Made by a program: the position numbers and the translations under genes. A stretch of DNA of 34,267 bases from positions 1-34,267 of the forward strand of contig CAIQOY010000191.1 of NCBI GenBank assembly GCA_903873565.1, read 5' to 3'. Shown here in pieces: positions 7,459 through 14,746 of the stretch; positions within the stretch are counted from its first letter, which is position 1, and the number at the start of each line of letters is the position of its first letter. Source of the DNA: an uncultured Actinomycetes bacterium (GTDB lineage: Bacteria; Actinomycetota; Thermoleophilia; Gaiellales; F1-60-MAGs149). The notes beneath the pieces were generated by a model. It did no database searches. It had not been told where the DNA came from and saw nothing but the letters and a program-made list of their open reading frames with translations.

Positions 7459-9144
7459 CTACTGGACCTTGAAGTAGAGCTTGCGCGCGGCGTTGTCGCC
7501 GTAGACGCTGCGAGCCTGGATGTCGAAGTCGAACGTCGCGCCCGCCGTCGCGACCCAGTCGCTCCCGAAGCACGTCGCCGCGTTGATGGTGTACTGCAGG
7601 AGGTTGGCCGTGGGTGCGGCAGGGTCGGTGGCCGTGTCGGCCGCCGGATCGAGAACGCCCTCCAAGGACGGGTCGATGCTGAACGGGGCGCCGTTCGAGA
7701 CCGCGTTCGAATACGAGGCCACCGAGCAGTTGTTGTTGCCCGTGCGGCCGCCGCCGTTGTTCGGCTTGTTGGGCGCATCCGCCGTGTAGAGCAGCGCGCC
7801 CATATCGATGTAGCCGCTTGCCGAGGGCTCGCCCGCAACGGCCGGCCGCTGCGGCCGGAACCACTTGAGGGTGATCACGCCATCCGCCCCGACCAGGATC
7901 GGGTTGGTCGGCGACATCCCGTACCCCGCGGACGGGGACGTGACCTGTCCCGAGGCAGCGTCGTAGCCGAGCACCGTCTCGGTGCTGCCGATCGTCACCG
8001 AATAGACCGCCGGCGCCGTGTTGAACACGAAGTTCAGAACGCCCGGATAGGTCGCCCCGCCCGCCGTCTGCACGAAGGCGTTGCCCGCGCCGATCTCCGA
8101 CGGCAGCGCACCGGGGGAGATTTGGGCGTCGCCGGTCGAGCCCGTGGCAATGCTGACCGTGGTGCCGGAGACCGCGGCCGCCGCCCCATTGACGAGCGGA
8201 TACGTGGTGGCCCCGACCGCGTGGCTCGCGCAGTAGACATTGCCCAGGCAGTCGAGCGTCGCGCTGGTGCCCGCCATGATCTGCGTTGCGAGCGTCACGG
8301 TGGTCGGCACCAGCCGGTCGATCAAGGGCTGCACCGCCGAGGCGCTGCCGCCCAGGTAGACGTTGATGCTCTCCGGGCCGGTCAGTTTGAAGTTCGAGAA
8401 CATCTTGAACTCGGTCGGAGCGGCACCGAACGCCGGGGCGAGCGGTGCGCCCGCCTGGCCCGGAGCCGGAGCCGGCGCCGGCGCCGGCGTCTGGCCGTCG
8501 GCGCACGGCGGCAGCGGCGCCGGGCCGCAGGTCTGACGAAGCACGCGTGAGGATGCCGTCTTGCCCCTGCGGCCGGTCCGATCGACGTTGTCGAGGATCA
8601 GGTTGCCGTTGTCATCGGTGTCGAAGGCCCCCGCGATGCCATCGAGATCGGCGTCACGCCCCTGGCCGTTGTAGCCCTTCAGCGCGGCCTTCCCGTTGCC
8701 GACCTTCACCCGGCCGAGATTGCCTGCGCCGATCGGCTTTCCGGCCCGCGCGGTGGCTGTGTAGGCGGCGGTCGTGTGATAGCTGCCCATCGGCGCCGTG
8801 GCCTTGAAATACCCGGTCTTCTTGACGATGGTGCCGAGCTTGACGCTCTTGGCCGTGGAGAGCGTGGCGTAGACCTTCGCGCCCCCGCCGCCGAGGACGA
8901 CGGGGCCGAGGTACGCGCCCTTGGCCGAGACGACGTGGAGCGACGCGCCCGAGGTCGTCGCGGTGATCCGGAAGGCGCCGCTCGCCGGCAGACTGGCCTT
9001 CCTGCCCTTGCCGTCCGCCTGGACGACGATGATCTGGAGTCCACCTCCGCCTTTGACGGTGCCCGAGATGGTGCCGGCCGAGGCGGGTACGGCGGCGATC
9101 AGCGCGCCGAGGACGGCGACGAGGGCGAGGGGAAAGCGCTGCAT
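7459..9144 (-). CDS. Secreted protein of unknown function with Asp-rich segment
   Basis: I do not recognise a catalytic family in this 561-residue exported protein. A Sec signal peptide covers residues 1-23 (MQRFPLALVAVLGALIAAVPASA, cut after ASA). A Gly-rich beta domain follows to about residue 150. An Asp-rich stretch RDADLDGIAGAFDTDDNGN at about 163-181 resembles calcium-binding thrombospondin type 3 or EF-hand-like loops. A Cys/Pro/Ala linker (APAPAPAP) spans about 206-238. The Ser/Thr/Gly-rich C-terminal half has six cysteines that could form disulfides. It is transcribed alone, divergently from gcdH, with a leaderless-type promoter. It is probably a cell-surface or extracellular structural protein. 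Confidence 0.75.
   Translation of the reverse strand: MQRFPLALVAVLGALIAAVPASAGTISGTVKGGGGLQIIVVQADGKGRKASLPASGAFRITATTSGASLHVVSAKGAYLGPVVLGGGGAKVYATLSTAKSVKLGTIVKKTGYFKATAPMGSYHTTAAYTATARAGKPIGAGNLGRVKVGNGKAALKGYNGQGRDADLDGIAGAFDTDDNGNLILDNVDRTGRRGKTASSRVLRQTCGPAPLPPCADGQTPAPAPAPAPGQAGAPLAPAFGAAPTEFKMFSNFKLTGPESINVYLGGSASAVQPLIDRLVPTTVTLATQIMAGTSATLDCLGNVYCASHAVGATTYPLVNGAAAAVSGTTVSIATGSTGDAQISPGALPSEIGAGNAFVQTAGGATYPGVLNFVFNTAPAVYSVTIGSTETVLGYDAASGQVTSPSAGYGMSPTNPILVGADGVITLKWFRPQRPAVAGEPSASGYIDMGALLYTADAPNKPNNGGGRTGNNNCSVASYSNAVSNGAPFSIDPSLEGVLDPAADTATDPAAPTANLLQYTINAATCFGSDWVATAGATFDFDIQARSVYGDNAARKLYFKVQ
8460..8489. repeat. Five tandem hexamers (CCGGAG x2, CCGGCG x3) encoding Ala-Pro repeats
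   Basis: Five consecutive hexamers encode the Ala-Pro linker of the secreted protein. Short in-frame tandem repeats of this kind can vary in copy number by slippage and would change only the linker length. Confidence 0.6.
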
Positions 9145-9150
9145 GCGGCT

Positions 9151-9156
9151 ACTGTA
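9151..9156 (-). promoter_or_regulatory. Putative -10 of the secreted-protein gene (TACAGT)
   Basis: TACAGT on the minus strand lies 6 nt before the ATG at 9144, with no Shine-Dalgarno sequence between. The position expected for the -35 element falls inside the inverted repeat at 9165-9182. Confidence 0.5.
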
Positions 9157-9164
9157 GCAGCCGG

Positions 9165-9182
9165 CCTGACCACGTAGTCAGG
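9165..9182. promoter_or_regulatory. 18-bp inverted repeat, candidate operator
   Basis: CCTGACCACGTAGTCAGG is a palindrome with perfect 6-bp arms CCTGAC/GTCAGG, an ACGT core and one mismatched pair. It lies in the divergent intergenic region between the secreted-protein gene and gcdH, overlapping the likely -35 region of the former. Its size and symmetry fit a site for a dimeric regulator such as a TetR-type repressor; no such regulator is encoded in the window. Confidence 0.45.
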
Positions 9183-9256
9183 ACCCGCGGCGGCCGCATC
9201 AGGACGAGCGGCGAAGAGCACACGGGCCGTCATGTACCCTTGACGACAGACCATCC

Positions 9257-9261
9257 GGAGG
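9257..9261 (+). promoter_or_regulatory. Shine-Dalgarno GGAGG deciding the gcdH start
   Basis: GGAGG followed by ACACC places the GTG at 9267 at ideal spacing and makes the upstream TTG start unlikely. It contrasts with the leaderless pattern of most unit-leading genes in the window. Confidence 0.75.
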
Positions 9262-9266
9262 ACACC

Positions 9267-10448
9267 GTGGCAACCACCAGCGACCGCGCGATCGACCCCC
9301 TCGACTACGTCGGCGTCGACGCGCTCCTGAGCGACGACGAGAAGGCCATCCGCGACGCCGTGCGGGAGGTCGTCCGTGACCGCATCCTGCCGGAGGTCGG
9401 CGACTGGTTCGACAAGGGCATCCTGCCGCGCGAGGTGTTCACCGAGTTCGGGCAGATGGGCTTCCTCGGCGCGCATCTCGAGGGCTACGGCTGCGCCGGC
9501 GTCAACGCCGTCTCCTACGGGCTGATCAACCACGAGCTCGAGTACGGCGACTCCGGCCTGCGCAGCGCCGTGTCCGTCCAGGGCTCGCTGGCGATGTTCG
9601 CGATCTGGCGCTGGGGCTCCGAGGAGCAGAAGCAGCAGTACCTGCCGCGCATGGCCGCCGGCGAGGTGATCGGCTGCTTCGGCCTGACCGAGGCCGACGC
9701 CGGGTCCGATCCCGGTTCGATGCGCACCCACGCCCGTCAGGACGGCGGCGACTGGATCATCAACGGCTCGAAGATGTGGATCACGAACGGCACCATCGCC
9801 GACATCGCGATCGTGTGGGCCCAGACCGACGACGGCATCCAGGGCTTCATCATCGAGAAGGGCATGCCCGGGTTCACGGCGCCCGAGATCCACAAGAAGC
9901 TGTCGCTGCGCGCCTCGATCACGTCGGAGCTCGTGATGGCGGACGTGCGCGTGCCCGACGAGAACCGCCTGCCGGGCGTCCAGAGCCTGCGCGGCCCGCT
10001 CTCCTGCCTCAACGAGGCCCGCTACGGCATCGTCTGGGGCGTCGTCGGCGCGGCCCGCGCCTGCTACGAGGAGGCGCTCTCCTACGCGACGGAGCGGATC
10101 GTCTTCGAGAAGCCGCTGACCGCCTACCAGCTGACCCAGCAGAAGCTCGCGGAGATGGTCCTCGAGATCAACCGCGGCATGCTGATGGCGCTGCACCTCG
10201 GCCGCATGAAGGACGAGGGCAAGCTGCGCCCCGAGCACGTCTCGCTCGGCAAGATGGGCAACGCCCGCGGCGCGCTCGAGATCGCCCGCTCCGCCCGCTC
10301 GATCCTCGGCGGCAACGGCATCACGCTCGAGTACCCCGTGATCCGCCACATGAACAACCTCGAGAGCGTGTTCACCTACGAGGGCACCCACGAGGTGCAC
10401 ACGCTGGTGGTCGGCGGCGCGGTCACGGGCGTCCAGGCGTTCCGTTGA
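9267..10448 (+). CDS. gcdH: Glutaryl-CoA dehydrogenase
   Basis: This 393-residue FAD enzyme oxidises and decarboxylates glutaryl-CoA to crotonyl-CoA in lysine/tryptophan degradation. It matches GCDH throughout: GYGCAGVNAVSYGLI, DSGLRSAVSVQGSL (with the Arg that contacts the substrate carboxylate), GCFGLTEADAGSDP, KMWITNG, LNEARYGIVWGVVGAA, ILGGNGI, and the catalytic glutamate in YEGTHE (about residue 372). I chose the GTG at 9267 over the ORF's TTG at 9240 because GGAGG sits 5 nt upstream. This is one of the few genes here with a strong Shine-Dalgarno. A small unknown gene is coupled to its stop codon. Confidence 0.92.
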   Translation: MATTSDRAIDPLDYVGVDALLSDDEKAIRDAVREVVRDRILPEVGDWFDKGILPREVFTEFGQMGFLGAHLEGYGCAGVNAVSYGLINHELEYGDSGLRSAVSVQGSLAMFAIWRWGSEEQKQQYLPRMAAGEVIGCFGLTEADAGSDPGSMRTHARQDGGDWIINGSKMWITNGTIADIAIVWAQTDDGIQGFIIEKGMPGFTAPEIHKKLSLRASITSELVMADVRVPDENRLPGVQSLRGPLSCLNEARYGIVWGVVGAARACYEEALSYATERIVFEKPLTAYQLTQQKLAEMVLEINRGMLMALHLGRMKDEGKLRPEHVSLGKMGNARGALEIARSARSILGGNGITLEYPVIRHMNNLESVFTYEGTHEVHTLVVGGAVTGVQAFR

Positions 10449-10789
10449 GCCAGCTCGAGGGCCTCGAGTACATCTCCTACGCCGTCGAGGCGTCGCCGGC
10501 GTGGCAGCGCGTCCTGCACGAGCCGCACCACCGCGTCTACGGGCCCGGCGGGGCGACGCGCTACCACCACGTCGGCTCTGACGACCCGCCCGTCGAGGGG
10601 ACGGCCGAGCTGATCGCCGAGCAGGGCGACACGCTGACGATCCTGATCACCGGCGACGACGCTCCGAAGACCGTCGCGCTGACGGTCCTCAGCCCGACGG
10701 TGGCCGAGATGACGATCACCCGCGGCGCCGACTGGGCGCGCTGCGTGGTGGCGCTGATCGCCCTGCCGGACGCGCACCACGACCACTGA
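10445..10789 (+). CDS. Hypothetical protein translationally coupled to gcdH
   Basis: This 114-residue protein begins at a TTG that overlaps the gcdH stop (TTGA). It opens MSQLEGLEYISYAVEASPAW and contains an alternating hydrophobic pattern (DTLTILITGDD, TVALTVLSPTVAEMTITRG, CVVALIAL) that suggests a small beta-rich fold. A His-rich tail (DAHHDH) ends it. I do not recognise a family. No good Shine-Dalgarno precedes the start, so translation probably depends on ribosomes finishing gcdH. Its stop is separated by one base from the convergent GST stop. Confidence 0.65.
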   Translation: MSQLEGLEYISYAVEASPAWQRVLHEPHHRVYGPGGATRYHHVGSDDPPVEGTAELIAEQGDTLTILITGDDAPKTVALTVLSPTVAEMTITRGADWARCVVALIALPDAHHDH

Positions 10790-10790
10790 G

Positions 10791-11450
10791 TCAGGTGCCG
10801 GCGGGCGGGCGGATCTCGAAGCCCTCGTGCTCGCGTGCGGCCGCGACGGCCGGCAGCGCGTGGAAGCGGTCGTAGAAGGCGCCCAGCACCGGATCGTCCC
10901 ACCACGGCTCGGCCGTGAGGCGGGTCCAGCGGATCAGCATCCCGAGGAAGACGTCGTCCACGCCCGGCTCGTCGCCGCGGGCGAACGGCGCGTCGGCGTA
11001 CCAGGCCGCGCAGCGCGCGCGCAGCCCGGCCAGCTCGTCCGTGGCGTGCGCCACGACGGCCGCTCGGGCGTCGTCGCCGTCGGCGAAGCGCTGCGGGTAG
11101 CGGGCGCGCAGGATCGCGACCTGCACGGTGTTGGTGAGGAAGACCAGCCGGCTCAGGAACGCGGGCCGCTCGGGATCGTCGGGCGCGGGCGCGAGGTCGT
11201 GCCGCCCGGCGCGCTCGGCGATCGCGAGGCTGATGGCGGCGGACTCGGTCTGCACGGTGCCGTCGGGCCAGATCAGGGTCGGGATCCGGCCGCTCGGGTT
11301 GAGCGACAGGTAGGCCTTCGGCTCCACCGGGCGCCCGTCGTCGTCGCGGACGACGCGCACCAGCTCGTGCTCCATCCCGGTGGCCTCGAGCAGCACGTGG
11401 GGCGCGAACGAGCCGGCCCCGGGCAGGAAGTAGAGGAGCGCGACCGACAC
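10791..11450 (-). CDS. Glutathione S-transferase family protein
   Basis: This 219-residue protein has an N-terminal thioredoxin-like GST domain (ALLYFLPGAGSFAPHVLLEA, SGRIPTLIWPDG, TESAAISLAIAE) and an all-helical C-terminal domain (GDEPGVDDVFLGMLIRW). The NPSGRIPTL and ESAAI glutathione-site motifs are present. The beta-class catalytic Cys of the SPGACS motif is Gly here (PGAGS), leaving the adjacent Ser as the candidate. Since many actinobacteria lack glutathione, the physiological thiol is uncertain. TAGATT sits 6 nt before the GTG start, which predicts a leaderless transcript. Confidence 0.82.
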   Translation of the reverse strand: MSVALLYFLPGAGSFAPHVLLEATGMEHELVRVVRDDDGRPVEPKAYLSLNPSGRIPTLIWPDGTVQTESAAISLAIAERAGRHDLAPAPDDPERPAFLSRLVFLTNTVQVAILRARYPQRFADGDDARAAVVAHATDELAGLRARCAAWYADAPFARGDEPGVDDVFLGMLIRWTRLTAEPWWDDPVLGAFYDRFHALPAVAAAREHEGFEIRPPAGT

Positions 11451-11456
11451 GGGGGC

Positions 11457-11462
11457 AATCTA
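11457..11462 (-). promoter_or_regulatory. Putative -10 of the GST gene (TAGATT)
   Basis: TAGATT on the minus strand is followed by six bases (GCCCCC) and the GTG start at 11450. The geometry is leaderless, without a Shine-Dalgarno sequence. Confidence 0.5.
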
Positions 11463-11520
11463 GCGCGCGCGGGGACGTGGCCTGCCACGCTGCCCGCACG
11501 CGATCCGAAGGGAGTCCCCG

Positions 11521-11808
11521 ATGGCCCACGTCATCGCCGTCCGCTGGACGATCAAGCCCGGCCACGAGCAGGAGGTCCTCGACCTCGCCCGCACCATGGT
11601 CGAGCCGTCGAACGCCGAGCCCGGCTGCCGCAGCTACGTCCTGCACGCCGACCCGGCCGACCCCGCGGCCCTCTTCCTCTACGAGGTCTACGACGACGCG
11701 GACGCCTTCCAGGCGCACTGCGACAGCGCGCACTTCAAGGCGACCGTCGAGGCGCGCATCTTCCCGCTGCTCGCCGACCGCCGGCTCGAGATCTACGCGC
11801 CGGCCTGA
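11521..11808 (+). CDS. ABM-domain protein (putative quinol monooxygenase)
   Basis: This 95-residue dimeric alpha-beta barrel protein is of the antibiotic biosynthesis monooxygenase/YgiN type. The typical pattern is visible: VIAVRWTIKPGHEQEVLDLA, EPGCRSYVLHAD, LFLYEVYDDADAFQAH and HFKATV. Members act as small cofactor-free oxygenases or as stress-related proteins; no substrate can be assigned. The ATG is preceded by GGGAG at about 7 nt, a conventional ribosome site. It is divergent from the GST gene, and the chagasin-like gene follows 37 bp downstream with its own -10-like hexamer. Confidence 0.85.
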   Translation: MAHVIAVRWTIKPGHEQEVLDLARTMVEPSNAEPGCRSYVLHADPADPAALFLYEVYDDADAFQAHCDSAHFKATVEARIFPLLADRRLEIYAPA

Positions 11809-11833
11809 GGCCGTGGGCGCGCAGTCCGGCCGG

Positions 11834-11839
11834 TATCGT
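11834..11839 (+). promoter_or_regulatory. Putative -10 of the lipoprotein gene (TATCGT)
   Basis: TATCGT ends 6 nt before the ATG at 11846, between the ABM stop and the lipoprotein start. No Shine-Dalgarno is present. A good -35 element is not seen. Confidence 0.45.
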
Positions 11840-11845
11840 CAAGCC

Positions 11846-12376
11846 ATGACCATGCGCCTCCTCGCCCTCCCCGCTCTGCTCCTCGTCACCGGCATCCTCG
11901 CCGCCTGCGGGGGCGACGACGGCGAGCCGGTCGTCAGCACAACGGCGGACGGCACCGTGATCGCCGAGCTCGAGACCAAGGCCGGCGACGCCTGGACCGT
12001 CACCCTCCCCGAGGGCGCAACCGAGGCCTACGACCTGTACGGCAACGACGGTCGCGAGCCGATCGCGATCTGGGGTGAGGACGCTGGGGCCATCACCACC
12101 GCGGTCGACGAGCGATTCGCGATCGGGCTGCTGCAGCAGGCCGGGACGGGCTACGCGTGGCGTCCCCTCGACGACACCGCGTCCGGGAGCGTCGTGGAGC
12201 TGCTCCAGCAGGGGGTCAACCCGCACGATCCCGGTCCGGAGGTGGGTGGCGAGGAGACGCACTACTACGTCTACCGCGCGACCGCCGCCGGCACGGGCCG
12301 GATCGAGTTCGGCCTGTACGGCCCGGGGGCCGATCAGCCGGAGCGGACCGCGGCCTTCGACGTCACCGTGTCGTAG
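11846..12376 (+). CDS. Chagasin-like (I42) protease-inhibitor lipoprotein
   Basis: This 176-residue exported lipoprotein has a signal peptide MTMRLLALPALLLVTGILAAC with lipobox LAAC, so it is anchored on the outer face of the membrane, followed by a short GGDDGEP spacer. The C-terminal half matches the chagasin/I42 cysteine-protease inhibitor fold: AGTGYAWRPL stands for the NPTTGYxW loop, then GGEETHYYVYRATAAGTGRIEFGLYGP for the GG...F.A...G...L segment. A middle domain of about 70 residues (GDAWTVTLPEGATEAYDLYG) is unassigned. The target protease is unknown. A second ATG two codons on is an alternative start. Confidence 0.75.
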   Translation: MTMRLLALPALLLVTGILAACGGDDGEPVVSTTADGTVIAELETKAGDAWTVTLPEGATEAYDLYGNDGREPIAIWGEDAGAITTAVDERFAIGLLQQAGTGYAWRPLDDTASGSVVELLQQGVNPHDPGPEVGGEETHYYVYRATAAGTGRIEFGLYGPGADQPERTAAFDVTVS

Positions 12377-12388
12377 CCGGCGTCCGGA

Positions 12389-12461
12389 TGGGCGGTACTG
12401 GGCTCGAACCAGTGACCCCCAGCTTGTCGAGCTGGTGCTCTACCAACTGAGCTAACCGCCC
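12389..12461 (-). tRNA. tRNA-Val (anticodon GAC)
   Basis: The minus strand folds into a full cloverleaf of 73 nt. The acceptor stem is GGGCGGT/ACCGCCC, the D arm GCTC-AGTTGGTA-GAGC, the anticodon arm CCAGC-TCGACAA-GCTGG, the T arm ACTGG-TTCGAGC-CCAGT, and the discriminator is A. The anticodon is GAC (Val), and A35, C36 and A73 agree with valine identity. CCA is not encoded. Position 33 in the loop is C rather than the almost universal U. The gene sits between the convergent lipoprotein gene and pcrA's 3' end. Confidence 0.93.
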
Positions 12462-12473
12462 GGACGGAGCCGG

Positions 12474-12482
12474 AATCTACCA
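12474..12482 (-). promoter_or_regulatory. Putative extended -10 of tRNA-Val (TGGTAGATT)
   Basis: TGGTAGATT on the minus strand ends 12 nt before the mature tRNA 5' end. It matches TATAAT at 4 of 6 positions with the TGN extension. This would give a short 5' leader for RNase P to remove. Confidence 0.5.
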
Positions 12483-12506
12483 GACCCCCGGCGGCCGGGG
12501 ACGCGG

Positions 12507-14708
12507 CTAGAGCACCTCGAGCGGGGCGTACTCGACGCGCAGCCGGCGCTCGCCGGACTCCGGGAAGCGGACGACGACCTCCTCCGGCGTCGGGCAGGCG
12601 ATCACGATCCCCTCCCCGAGCGTGGCGTGGCGCACGGTGTCCCCGGTCGAGATGACCGGCAGGTCGACGGGCTCCCGGCGCTCGATGCGCGGGCGCCGCG
12701 GGGCGGCGGACGGCGGCGGCAGATCCGACCACCTGCCCCGGGCGGCCGGCATCGCGGTGCCGCCGCGCACGCCGACGCGCTCCTCCTCGCGGTGGATGGA
12801 CGGGATCTCGTCGATGAAGAGGGAGCGCGGATTGCTCTCGGTGCGGCCGTAGAGGCTGCGCTGGCGCGCGTGGGTGAGCACGAGCCGCTCGCGCGCGCGG
12901 GTCATGCCCACGTAGCAGAGCCGCCGCTCCTCCTCGAGGTTGGCCTCCTCGAGCGCCCGCGCGTGCGGGAAGATCCCGTCCTCCATGCCGACCATGTAGA
13001 CGTGCGGGAACTCGAGGCCCTTGGCCGTGTGCAGGGTCATCAGGGTGACCATGGCGCCGTCATCGTCGTCGGGCAGCTCATCGCTGTCGGAGCGCAGGCT
13101 CAGGTCCGCGAGGAACATCGCGAGGTCGTCGAGCGGCACCCCGGTCAGCACGGCTTCGCGGGCGACGCCGAGCAGCTCCTCGAGGTTCTCGAGGCGTCCG
13201 CGGGCCTCCAGCGTGCGCTCCGCGCGCAGCGCCTCCACCATCCCCGTCTCGTCGTACACGCGCTCGAGGAGATCGGCGGGCTCGAGCTCGCGCGCAGCTC
13301 CGGCGAGCCCGTCCATCAGGTCCGCGAAGGCCGCCACCGCCTTGCGGGCCGCCGCCCCGGGAAGCAACGCGTCCGCCTCGCCGAGGACCTCGCGCAGCGT
13401 GCGCCCCGTGGCCAGGGCGTGGTCGGCGAGCCGTCCCACCGTGGTGTCGCCGATGCCGCGCCGCGGCACGTTGATGATCCGCCGCAGGGCGACGTCGTCG
13501 GCGGGGTTCGCGAGCGCGCGCAGGTAGGCCAGCGCGTCCCTGACCTCCTGGCGCTCGTAGAAGCCCGTGCCGCCGATGATGCGGTAGGGCACGTCGGCCT
13601 GGAGCAGGGCCTCCTCCAGCGCGCGCGACTGGGCGTTCGTGCGGTAGAAGACGGCGACGTCGCGCAGCGATCCGCCCTCCCCCACGATCCGGCTGATCTG
13701 CCCGACCACGAAGCGCGCCTCCGAGCGCTCGTCCTGGCACTCCACCACGCGCACGACCTCGCCGTCGCCGAGCTCGCTCCAGAGCCGCTTGTCCTGGCGG
13801 TCGAGGTTGTTGGCGATCACGCCGTTGGCGGCGTCCAGGATGTGCTGCGTCGAGCGGTAGTTCTGCTCCAGGCGGATCGTGCGCGCGTTCGGGAAGTCCT
13901 GCTCGAAGTCGAGGATGTTGCGGATGTCGGCGCCACGCCACGAGTAGATCGACTGGTCGGAGTCGCCGACCACGAACACGCTCTGGTGCTCCGCGGCGAG
14001 CGCGCGCACCAGCCGGTACTGGGCGTGGTTGGTGTCCTGGTACTCGTCGACGAGCACGTGGCGGAAGGCCCGTTGCCAGCGCTCCCGCGCCTCTGGGATC
14101 TGCTCCACGAGGTGCACCGCTTGGACGAGCAGGTCGTCGAAGTCCATCGCCCCGGCCTCCAGCAGCCTGGCCTGGTAGCGCCGGTAGACCTCGCCGACCG
14201 TGGTGTCGAAGTAGCCGTCGTTCTCCGCGATGAACCGATCGGCGTCGATCATCCGGTTCTTGGAGTCGCTGATCCGCGCGTGCACCCCGCGCGGCGGGTA
14301 GCGCTTCACGTCGAGTCCGAGGTCATCCTCGAGGATCGAGCGCACCAGGCGCACCTGGTCCGCGCTGTCGTAGATCGTGAAGGTGGAACGGAACCCGATC
14401 CGCGTCGCCTCGGCCCGCAGGATGCGCGCGCAGGCCGCGTGGAAGGTCATGACCCACATCCCCGTGGCGCGGCCGCCGAGCACCCGGTTGACGCGCGCGA
14501 CCATCTCCTGCGCGGCCTTGTTGGTGAAGGTGATCGCGAGGATCGACGAGGGCGGCGCGCCGTGCTCCTGCACGAGGTGCGCGATGCGGTGGGTGAGGAC
14601 GCTGGTCTTGCCCGAGCCGGCCCCCGCCACGACGAGGATGGGGCCGGGCGGCGCGGTCACCGCGTCCTGCTGGGCGGGGTTGAGGCCGGTGGGGTGCGCG
14701 CTCGTCAC
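12507..14708 (-). CDS. pcrA: ATP-dependent DNA helicase PcrA/UvrD
   Basis: This is a 733-residue superfamily 1A 3'-5' helicase for nucleotide excision and mismatch repair and replication-fork maintenance. All motifs are visible: LNPAQQDAV (Q motif), GAGSGKT (Walker A, about 31-37), AITFTNKAA (Ia), DEYQDTN (II), GDSDQSIYSWRGA (III), NYRST (IV), TLHTAKGLEF (V) and YVGMTRARERL (VI). The C-terminus carries the Tudor-like RNA-polymerase contact domain (GDTVRHATLGEGIV...VEYAPLEVL), as in actinobacterial PcrA/UvrD1. The start is GTG, and TAGGTT lies 6 nt upstream without a Shine-Dalgarno. Confidence 0.96.
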   Translation of the reverse strand: MTSAHPTGLNPAQQDAVTAPPGPILVVAGAGSGKTSVLTHRIAHLVQEHGAPPSSILAITFTNKAAQEMVARVNRVLGGRATGMWVMTFHAACARILRAEATRIGFRSTFTIYDSADQVRLVRSILEDDLGLDVKRYPPRGVHARISDSKNRMIDADRFIAENDGYFDTTVGEVYRRYQARLLEAGAMDFDDLLVQAVHLVEQIPEARERWQRAFRHVLVDEYQDTNHAQYRLVRALAAEHQSVFVVGDSDQSIYSWRGADIRNILDFEQDFPNARTIRLEQNYRSTQHILDAANGVIANNLDRQDKRLWSELGDGEVVRVVECQDERSEARFVVGQISRIVGEGGSLRDVAVFYRTNAQSRALEEALLQADVPYRIIGGTGFYERQEVRDALAYLRALANPADDVALRRIINVPRRGIGDTTVGRLADHALATGRTLREVLGEADALLPGAAARKAVAAFADLMDGLAGAARELEPADLLERVYDETGMVEALRAERTLEARGRLENLEELLGVAREAVLTGVPLDDLAMFLADLSLRSDSDELPDDDDGAMVTLMTLHTAKGLEFPHVYMVGMEDGIFPHARALEEANLEEERRLCYVGMTRARERLVLTHARQRSLYGRTESNPRSLFIDEIPSIHREEERVGVRGGTAMPAARGRWSDLPPPSAAPRRPRIERREPVDLPVISTGDTVRHATLGEGIVIACPTPEEVVVRFPESGERRLRVEYAPLEVL

Positions 14709-14714
14709 GGACCC

Positions 14715-14720
14715 AACCTA
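14715..14720 (-). promoter_or_regulatory. Putative -10 of pcrA (TAGGTT)
   Basis: TAGGTT on the minus strand is followed by GGGTCC and the GTG start. This gives pcrA its own leaderless-type promoter in the 38-bp gap after the upstream secreted-protein gene. Confidence 0.5.
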
Positions 14721-14733
14721 GCAGGGGCGCAGG

Positions 14734-14746
14734 GCCCCGCCGGGGC
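14734..14746 (-). terminator. Short GC hairpin after the Ig-like gene, weak terminator candidate
   Basis: GCCCC-GGC-GGGGC directly follows the TGA of the Ig-like protein gene on the minus strand. The stem is five GC pairs with a three-base loop and no U-tract follows. It may slow read-through into pcrA, whose own promoter lies just downstream. Confidence 0.3.

Noticed and set aside
9240-9266. TTG start of gcdH at 9240
   Set aside because: GGAGG 5 nt before the GTG at 9267 is a much better initiation signal, and the extra nine residues are not family-like.
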